Positions 58,413-64,000 of a stretch of 64,000 bases of DNA are shown here, in pieces (within the stretch, counting starts at the first letter, position 1; the number at the start of each line of letters is the position of its first letter). A program made the position numbers and the translations under genes. A model generated the notes under the pieces. It did no database searches. It saw only the letters and a program-made list of their open reading frames with translations, and was not told the DNA's origin. This stretch comes from Pseudomonas sp. ANT_J12 (lineage in GTDB: Bacteria; Pseudomonadota; Gammaproteobacteria; Pseudomonadales; Pseudomonadaceae), in NCBI RefSeq assembly GCF_008370045.1, contig NZ_VOBN01000001.1:930001-994000 (forward strand), read 5' to 3'.

Positions 58413-59789
58413 TTACACGCCGCCAGCGGTGAGCTTTTCTGGATTGAGCAAGTCTTCCAGTTGGCTGCGCGTCAGGTCGGTGTGTTCCAGGGCGACATCA
58501 ATCACCGGACGGCCCTGCTGATACGCCTTCTTGGCGATCTCCGCGGCTTTTTGGTAACCGATGATCGGGTTGAGTGCAGTGACCAGGATCGGGTTGCGCG
58601 ACAACGCTTCCTTGAGCCGGGCCTCGTTGACCTTGAAGCTGGCGATGGCCTTGTCGCCCAACAAACGGCTGGAATTGGCCAGCAACTCGATGCTGCTCAG
58701 CAGGTTCTGGGCGATGATCGGCAGCATCACGTTCAATTCGAAATTGCCCGACTGGCCGGCGATGGTGATCACAGAGTCGTTGCCGATCACTTGAGCGGCG
58801 ACCATCGCCGTGGCTTCCGGGATCACCGGGTTGACCTTGCCCGGCATGATCGACGAGCCCGGCTGCAAGGCTTCGAGTTCGATTTCACCGAGGCCAGCGA
58901 GCGGGCCGGAGTTCATCCAACGCAGGTCGTTGGCAATTTTCATCAGCGACACGGCGGTGGCCTTGAGCTGCCCGGAGACTGCGACCGCGGTGTCCTGGGA
59001 GCCAATCAGCGCAAACAGGTCCTTGCCAGGCTGGAATTGCACTTGGGTCAATTTGCTCAATTGCTGACTGAACAGCGCCGCGAACTGCGGATGGGCGTTG
59101 ATCCCCGTGCCCACCGCCGTGCCGCCCTGGGCCAGGGATTGCAGGCTCGGCAGCAGGTCTTGCAGGTGGCCGATATTGGCCTTGAGCTGTTGCGCCCAAC
59201 CGTTGAGCACCTGGCTCATGCGCACCGGCATGGCGTCCATCAGGTGCGTGCGCCCGGTTTTGACGTGGTGATGAACCTGCTCGGCCTTGTGCTCGATCAC
59301 TTGCACCAGGTGCAGCAGCGCCGGCAGCAATTGCTCGTGCAACGCCAATGCGGCGCTGACGTGAATGGTGGTCGGGATGATGTCGTTGCTACTCTGGCCG
59401 CAGTTGACGTGATCATTAGGATTCACCGGTTCGCCCAGCAAACGGCTGGCCAGGGTGGCAATCACTTCATTGGCGTTCATGTTGGAGCTGGTGCCGGAAC
59501 CGGTCTGGAAAATATCCACCGGGAAGTGCTGCATGAAATCGCCTTCGAGCAGGCCTTGGGCCGCATCGACGATGGCTTTGCCCTGGGATTCGCTGATCTG
59601 CTTGAGCTCGACGTTGGCCCGGGCGGCGGCAGCTTTGGCCAGGATCAACGCGCGGATGAACTGCACCGGCATCGGTTGGCCACTGATCGGGAAGTTATCC
59701 ACTGCACGCTGGGTTTGTGCGCCGTAGAGGGCGGCTTCCGGGACTTGAAGCTCGCCCATGCTGTCGCGTTCGATACGCGTATTACTCAT
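58413..59789 (-). CDS. fumC: Class II fumarate hydratase FumC
   Basis: A 458-residue fumarase of the iron-free class II type, with the superfamily signature GSSIMPGKVNP, plus SSNMNANEVIA and THLMDAMPVRMSQ. It hydrates fumarate to malate. Its place in a Fur-type operon with sodA fits replacement of the iron-dependent class I fumarase when iron is short. Its start overlaps the fagA stop by 8 bp. Confidence 0.95.
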   Translation of the reverse strand: MSNTRIERDSMGELQVPEAALYGAQTQRAVDNFPISGQPMPVQFIRALILAKAAAARANVELKQISESQGKAIVDAAQGLLEGDFMQHFPVDIFQTGSGTSSNMNANEVIATLASRLLGEPVNPNDHVNCGQSSNDIIPTTIHVSAALALHEQLLPALLHLVQVIEHKAEQVHHHVKTGRTHLMDAMPVRMSQVLNGWAQQLKANIGHLQDLLPSLQSLAQGGTAVGTGINAHPQFAALFSQQLSKLTQVQFQPGKDLFALIGSQDTAVAVSGQLKATAVSLMKIANDLRWMNSGPLAGLGEIELEALQPGSSIMPGKVNPVIPEATAMVAAQVIGNDSVITIAGQSGNFELNVMLPIIAQNLLSSIELLANSSRLLGDKAIASFKVNEARLKEALSRNPILVTALNPIIGYQKAAEIAKKAYQQGRPVIDVALEHTDLTRSQLEDLLNPEKLTAGGV

Positions 59790-60177
59790 CAGGAAATCCT
59801 TGCACCAGTTCTATGAGGGGAATCGAAGGCTGCAACTCGCAGGTCGCCAGTTGCCAGGTGTAGCTCTGCCAGCGCTTGAGGCGGCATTTGCACAGGGAGA
59901 GGCGTTCCAGTTCGCGCAATGGGCGCCAGGCCTGGTCGAGACAGAAGGTTCGCCAGTGCCACGGCAGCGCGACATCGGCGGCGGTGTCGAGCAACAAACG
60001 GAAAGAGGTTTCGGCGATGGTCCAGGGCGAGGTGGCCGTGCAACAGGCCAGATACCGGCCTTCGGCCAGGTAATGTTCGATCAGGCGCGGCTCATCGGGA
60101 TCCATCGCGCAACGAATCTGGCGACTCATCCAGCGCCAGCTTTCGAGGTAAGGCTGCTCGTGCAAGGCAGAACTCAT
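59782..60177 (-). CDS. fagA: Fur-associated gene product FagA
   Basis: A 131-residue protein rich in Trp, Arg and Cys (YLESWRWMSRQIRCAMDPDE; CCTATSPWTIAETSF). It matches P. aeruginosa FagA, the first gene of the iron-repressed fagA-fumC-orfX-sodA operon. No function is established. A Fur-box-like A+T stretch lies directly upstream. Confidence 0.87.
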   Translation of the reverse strand: MSSALHEQPYLESWRWMSRQIRCAMDPDEPRLIEHYLAEGRYLACCTATSPWTIAETSFRLLLDTAADVALPWHWRTFCLDQAWRPLRELERLSLCKCRLKRWQSYTWQLATCELQPSIPLIELVQGFPDE

Positions 60178-60196
60178 AATCCGGGCTCATTCGGTA

Positions 60197-60234
60197 ATGA
60201 GATTTATTATTAGATGATAATGAGAACCAAAACA
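60197..60234 (-). promoter_or_regulatory. Fur-box-like site upstream of fagA
   Basis: The sequence TGAGATTTATTATTAGATGA continuing TAATGAGAACC has overlapping partial matches to GATAATGATAATCATTATC; the best 19-mer starts at 60216 with 13 matches by eye. Its place 20-57 bp before fagA fits iron repression of the operon, which is established for P. aeruginosa. Confidence 0.65.
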
Positions 60235-60260
60235 ACCCCGGGATTATTTGCCACAGCCTC

Positions 60261-60330
60261 CGTAGGAGCAAAGCTTGCTCGGGATGACAATCTCGGGGAC
60301 GCCATCGCGAGCAAGCTTTGCTCCTACAAG
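60261..60330. repeat. Inverted REP pair, close-spaced
   Basis: CGTAGGAGCAAAGCTTGCTC faces GAGCAAGCTTTGCTCCTACA around GATGACAATCTCGGGGACG. It lies between the pmbA terminator and the Fur site. Confidence 0.87.
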
Positions 60331-60335
60331 AGCCA

Positions 60336-60371
60336 CAAAAAAAAACGCGCCACCCATGGGGTGGCGCGCCT
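60336..60371 (-). terminator. Intrinsic terminator of pmbA
   Basis: On the minus strand GCGCCACCC, loop CAT, GGGTGGCGCG and a run of nine T, about 20 bp after the pmbA stop. Confidence 0.9.
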
Positions 60372-60389
60372 GTTGTGTAACGGTCTGGG

Positions 60390-61736
60390 TTAACTACCCG
60401 CCACCGTCATCCGCTCAATCAACACCGAACCCGTGCGAATGTTGCTGCGCAGTTCCAGGTCATTACCCACCGCGACAATCTGTTTGAACATGTCGCGCAT
60501 GTTGCCGGCGATGGTCACTTCCTGGACCGCGAACTGGATTTCGCCGTTCTCGACCCAGAAACCCGCCGCACCACGGGAATAATCGCCGGTGACCATGTTC
60601 AGGCCCTGGCCCATCAGCTCGGTAACCAGCAAGCCACGGCCCATGCGACGCAACAGCGCGGCCTGGTCTTCGTCGCCATGGGTGACGAACAGGTTGTGCA
60701 CGCCGCCCGCGTTGGCGGTGCTCGGCATGCCCAGTTTGCGACCGGAATACGTGCCGAGGATGTACGACACCAGGACGCCATTTTCGACGAACGGTTTGGC
60801 ATAGGTCGCCAAACCATCGCCATCGAACGCCGAACTGCCCATGGCCCGCATCAGGTGTGGACGCTCGTCGAGGGTCAGCCATTCCGGGAACAGCTTCTGC
60901 CCCAGAGTGCCTTCGAGGAACGACGATTTGCGGTACAGGCTGCCGCCGGACACCGCCGACAGGAAGCTGCCGAACAACCCGCCGGCCAGTTCCGCCGAAA
61001 ACAGCACTGGCACTTCACAGGTCGGCACCGGACGTGCGCCCAAGCGGCTCGCAGCCCGTTGCGCGGCGCGCTGGCCGATGCTCACCGGGTCGGCCAGCAA
61101 GTTGCCCTGACGGTTCACGTCGTACCAGTAATCGCGCTGCATCTGGCCGTCGGCCTCGGCGATCATCACGCAGCTCAAGCTGTGCCGGGTCGACGCGTAG
61201 CCGCCGATAAAACCGTGGCTGTTGCCGTAGACGCGGCAGCCCTGGTGCGTGCTAAGGGTGGTGCCATCGGCATTCTTGATCCGGTTGTCGGTGGCAAACG
61301 CCGCCGCTTCACAGCTCAGGGCCATTTCGATGGCTTGCTCGGGGGTGATGTCCCACTCGTGGAACAGATCGAAATCCTGCAGATCCTTGGCCATCAGCGC
61401 GGCATCCGCCAGGCCCGAGGCTTCGTCTTCCGAGGTGTGCTTGGCAATGGCCAGCGCGGCGGCGACGGTTTCGCGGATCGCTTCCGGGCCGCTGGCCGAG
61501 GTGCTGGCCGAGCCTTTGCGCTGGCCGACGTACAAGGTGATGCCAAAGCCCTGATCACGATTGAATTCGACGGTTTCGACTTCCCGCTGACGCACCGACG
61601 TGGACAGTCCCTGCTCCAGCGACACCGCCACTTCACAGGCACTGGCACCCTGGCGCTTGGCTTCAGCGATGATCTGCTCGACTTGCTCTTGCAGTGCCGG
61701 CAACGCTTGTGGGCCGACGCTTTCAACTGCACTCAT
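60390..61736 (-). CDS. pmbA: Metalloprotease PmbA (TldE)
   Basis: A 448-residue protein of the TldD/PmbA family (VAVSLEQGLSTSVRQREVET; FSAELAGGLFGSFLSAVSGG; LFVTHGDEDQAALLRRMGRG). PmbA/TldE lacks the HExxxH zinc motif and pairs with TldD, encoded at 62417-63859. Together they form a protease that degrades unfolded peptides and matures microcin B17 and CcdA in E. coli. The ATG at 61736 starts MSAVESVG. The yjgA gene is divergent from it. Confidence 0.94.
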   Translation of the reverse strand: MSAVESVGPQALPALQEQVEQIIAEAKRQGASACEVAVSLEQGLSTSVRQREVETVEFNRDQGFGITLYVGQRKGSASTSASGPEAIRETVAAALAIAKHTSEDEASGLADAALMAKDLQDFDLFHEWDITPEQAIEMALSCEAAAFATDNRIKNADGTTLSTHQGCRVYGNSHGFIGGYASTRHSLSCVMIAEADGQMQRDYWYDVNRQGNLLADPVSIGQRAAQRAASRLGARPVPTCEVPVLFSAELAGGLFGSFLSAVSGGSLYRKSSFLEGTLGQKLFPEWLTLDERPHLMRAMGSSAFDGDGLATYAKPFVENGVLVSYILGTYSGRKLGMPSTANAGGVHNLFVTHGDEDQAALLRRMGRGLLVTELMGQGLNMVTGDYSRGAAGFWVENGEIQFAVQEVTIAGNMRDMFKQIVAVGNDLELRSNIRTGSVLIERMTVAGS

Positions 61737-61843
61737 GCTGTTCTCCACTCAAATTCTGCTTTCGGTAAGGCCTTCGAGCGACCGGGCCGGACAAGCGGCC
61801 CCCGACTGGTTATCATGGCGGCGTTTCTTTGCGGACGGCCACC

Positions 61844-62368
61844 ATGGTTGATTCTTACGACGACTCCCTCGATACGGGAGAAAAAAGCAAATCCCAGGTT
61901 AAACGCGAGCTGCATGCTCTGGTTGACCTCGGCGAACGCCTTACAACGCTCAAGCCTGACTTGCTGGCAAAACTGCCGTTGACCGACGCCATGCGCCGGG
62001 CCCTGGCCGATGCGCCCAAGCACACCGCGAATATCGCGCGTAAACGGCACCTGATGTTCATCGGCAAATTGATGCGCGATCAGGACACTGACGCCATTTT
62101 CAAGCTGCTCGATCAACTCGATGCCTCCACCCGGCAGTACAACGAACGTTTCCACGGCCTGGAACGCTGGCGCGATCGCTTGATCACGGGCGACGATGCA
62201 GTCCTGGAGAAGTTCGTGCTCGACTACCCGGAGGCTGATCGTCAACAGTTGCGCTCCCTGATCCGTCAGGCCCAGCACGAACTGGCGACCAACAAGCCAC
62301 CGGCATCGAGCCGTAAAGTCTTCAAGTACATCCGTGAGCTGGACGAGACTCAACGCGGTCTGCGTTAA
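61844..62368 (+). CDS. yjgA: Ribosome-associated protein YjgA (DarP)
   Basis: A 174-residue helical protein of the YjgA/DUF615 family ([50 protein letters not shown]). DarP acts in late assembly of the 50S ribosomal subunit, at the peptidyl-transferase centre. The start at 61844 is the family start. It lies between pmbA and tldD, as in many proteobacteria. Confidence 0.93.
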   Translation: MVDSYDDSLDTGEKSKSQVKRELHALVDLGERLTTLKPDLLAKLPLTDAMRRALADAPKHTANIARKRHLMFIGKLMRDQDTDAIFKLLDQLDASTRQYNERFHGLERWRDRLITGDDAVLEKFVLDYPEADRQQLRSLIRQAQHELATNKPPASSRKVFKYIRELDETQRGLR

Positions 62369-62377
62369 GTCCCGAAT

Positions 62378-62404
62378 CGGGTGAACCGCCAAGCGGTTCA
62401 CCCG
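62378..62404. terminator. Hairpin between the convergent yjgA and tldD genes
   Basis: CGGGTGAACCG, loop CCAAG, CGGTTCACCCG: a perfect 11-bp stem without a good T-run on either strand. It may be a weak terminator or an mRNA end-stabiliser. Confidence 0.6.
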
Positions 62405-62416
62405 AAGCTCCATCCA

Positions 62417-63859
62417 TCAGGATCCTGTGCCACCCACAGTGATCGCATCGATTTTCAGCGTTGGCTGGCCGACACCCACCGGCACCGACTGCCCATCCTT
62501 CCCGCACGTCCCCACACCACTGTCCAGCGCCAGATCGTTACCGACCATCGACACTTTGCTCATGGCTTCCGGGCCGTTGCCGATCAACGTCGCGCCTTTG
62601 ACCGGGGCCGTGATCTTGCCGTCTTCGATCAGATACGCCTCGCTGGTGGAGAACACGAATTTGCCGCTGGTGATGTCCACCTGGCCGCCGCCGAGGTTGG
62701 CGCAATAGATGCCGCGCTTGACCGATTTGATGATTTCTTCCGGGTCGCTTTCACCCGCCAGCATGTAGGTGTTGGTCATCCGTGGCATCGGCAGGTGCGC
62801 GTAGGATTCGCGACGACCGTTACCGGTACGGGCAACGCCCATCAGCCGTGCGTTGAGCTTGTCCTGCATATAGCCCTTGAGCACACCGTTTTCGATCAGC
62901 GTGGTGCACTCGGTCGGGGTGCCTTCGTCATCGACGCTCAACGAACCACGACGCCCGGCCAACGTGCCGTCATCGACGATGGTGCACAGCTTGGACGCAA
63001 CCATCTCGCCCATGCGCCCGCTGTAAGCAGAACTGCCTTTACGGTTGAAGTCGCCTTCCAGACCATGACCGACCGCTTCGTGCAGCAGTACGCCGGACCA
63101 GCCCGAACCCAGCACCACCGGCAACGTGCCGGCCGGTGCCGGAATCGCTTCCAGGTTCACCAGCGCCTGACGCAAGGCTTCACGGGCATAACCCATGGCG
63201 CGGTCGTCGCTGAGGAAATAACGGTAATCAGTGCGACCGCCGCCGCCATGGCCACCGCGTTCGCGGCGCCCGTTCTGCTCGACGATCACGCTGACGTTGA
63301 AGCGCACCAACGGCCGCACATCCGCCGCCAGGCTGCCGTCGGTGGACGCGACAAGAATGCGCTCCCAAACCCCGGCCATGCTCACGGTGACTTGCTGGAT
63401 ACGCGGGTCGAGGGCGCGAGTCGCGACATCGATGCGCTTGAGCAGGTCGACTTTCTCGGCGCGGGTCAGCACTTCCAACGGGTTGTCCGGCCCGTACAAC
63501 TGGGCGACATCCTGGGTGGTGAACGCTTGCACCGTGCCGTTCTGCCCGGCGCGGGAGATCGAACGGGCAGCACGGGCCGCTGCGCCGAGGGCTTCGAGGG
63601 TGATGGCATTGCTGTAGGCAAAACCGGTCTTCTCACCGGATTGCGCACGCACGCCGACACCCTGGTCGAGGTTGAAGCTGCCTTCCTTGACGATCCCGTC
63701 TTCCAGCGCCCAGGATTCGGAAATCTGGCCCTGGAAATACAGATCGGCAGCATCGATGCCCGGGCCGGCCAGATCGCCGAGCACACTTTGCAGGCTCTCG
63801 ATCGTCACGCCGCCGGGCGCTAACAGGTGGTCACTGACTGAGGACAACAACTCGCTCAT
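62417..63859 (-). CDS. tldD: Metalloprotease TldD
   Basis: A 480-residue catalytic partner of PmbA. The zinc motif HEAVGH lies in [20 protein letters not shown], near residue 265. [20 protein letters not shown] and the C-terminal GGTGS are also typical. It cleaves the peptide threaded into the TldD-TldE heterodimer. The ATG at 63859 is 18 bp after the stop of the carbon-nitrogen hydrolase gene, so they probably share a transcript. Confidence 0.95.
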   Translation of the reverse strand: MSELLSSVSDHLLAPGGVTIESLQSVLGDLAGPGIDAADLYFQGQISESWALEDGIVKEGSFNLDQGVGVRAQSGEKTGFAYSNAITLEALGAAARAARSISRAGQNGTVQAFTTQDVAQLYGPDNPLEVLTRAEKVDLLKRIDVATRALDPRIQQVTVSMAGVWERILVASTDGSLAADVRPLVRFNVSVIVEQNGRRERGGHGGGGRTDYRYFLSDDRAMGYAREALRQALVNLEAIPAPAGTLPVVLGSGWSGVLLHEAVGHGLEGDFNRKGSSAYSGRMGEMVASKLCTIVDDGTLAGRRGSLSVDDEGTPTECTTLIENGVLKGYMQDKLNARLMGVARTGNGRRESYAHLPMPRMTNTYMLAGESDPEEIIKSVKRGIYCANLGGGQVDITSGKFVFSTSEAYLIEDGKITAPVKGATLIGNGPEAMSKVSMVGNDLALDSGVGTCGKDGQSVPVGVGQPTLKIDAITVGGTGS

Positions 63860-63877
63860 ATGCTTTACGCCTTAAAT

Positions 63878-64000
63878 TCATCGTTCTGAGGCAGGTCGCT
63901 GGACGCCCTGCGAGAAAAAGCGCCGGTGACTGGACACCGGCATCCGCGCCCGGATGGACGCCTGTTCGCTGCTGTCGCGTTCGGCCAGCAGCACGGCCTC
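63878..64000 (-). CDS. Carbon-nitrogen hydrolase family protein, C-terminal 40 residues
   Basis: The last 40 codons of a minus-strand gene enter from the right edge and stop at 63880-63878. The sequence contains EQASIRARMPVSSHRRFF, the usual C-terminal motif of the nitrilase-like (Nit1-type amidase) gene found next to tldD in Pseudomonas. The active site lies outside the window. Confidence 0.75.
   Translation of the reverse strand, partial: EAVLLAERDSSEQASIRARMPVSSHRRFFSQGVQRPASER

Overview
The window is 64 kb of chromosome from a Pseudomonas of the fluorescens/putida type. Three things point there: GC-rich coding sequence with little intergenic space; a gene order that, as far as I can recall it, follows P. 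aeruginosa PA3431-PA3439 and PA4442-PA4475 in two blocks; and many copies of a REP-type palindrome (core GTAGGAGCGAGGCTTGC, with its inverse) between genes. I see no rRNA or tRNA genes, no CRISPR array, no prophage and no intact insertion sequence.

Layout. 1-2215: N-terminal part of a very large dermonecrotic-toxin-like protein running off the left edge. 2414-8597: a MalT/LuxR-type regulator, a 73-bp tandem array of REP units, and a DUF1302-DUF1329 outer-membrane pair. 9127-11957: class II aldolase, alpha/beta hydrolase and SDR genes on the minus strand. 12092-14583: LrgB/LrgA with a divergent LysR regulator, then a flavodoxin. 14735-17615: a light-sensing cassette made of a short LOV photoreceptor, an unrecognised soluble protein, a LitR/CarH-like MerR regulator that lacks the B12-binding signature, and a membrane protein with a monooxygenase-like domain. 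17773-20193: folM-folE-folX (tetrahydromonapterin synthesis), DUF1244 and HopJ. 20410-25861: class III aminotransferase, amino-acid ABC transporter and FAD oxidoreductase. 25921-35065: trxB, cysZ, a glycosyltransferase, an OYE-family reductase, glutathione peroxidase, slyD, pta and an acyltransferase.

35271-38586: cysD and cysNC, normally contiguous, are separated by about 0.5 kb. The gap holds a four-helix-bundle (23S intervening-sequence protein) gene with an in-frame TGA, flanked by 13-bp inverted repeats. 38833-40848: Nif3-like protein and algW. 41006-49030 (minus strand): the mla phospholipid-transport operon, then ibaG, murA, hisG, hisD and hisC. 49306-56339 (plus strand): kdsD-kdsC-lptC-lptA-lptB-rpoN-hpf-ptsN-rapZ-ptsO, joining LPS assembly to sigma-54 and the nitrogen PTS. 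56408-60177 (minus strand): ZIP transporter and the iron-starvation operon fagA-fumC-orfX-sodA behind a Fur-box-like site. 60390-64000: pmbA, yjgA, tldD and the C-terminus of a carbon-nitrogen hydrolase.

The two places most worth following up are the LOV/LitR light-response cassette beside the monapterin operon, and the inverted-repeat-bounded four-helix-bundle element inside the cysD-cysNC operon, which has relatives without a gene elsewhere in the window.
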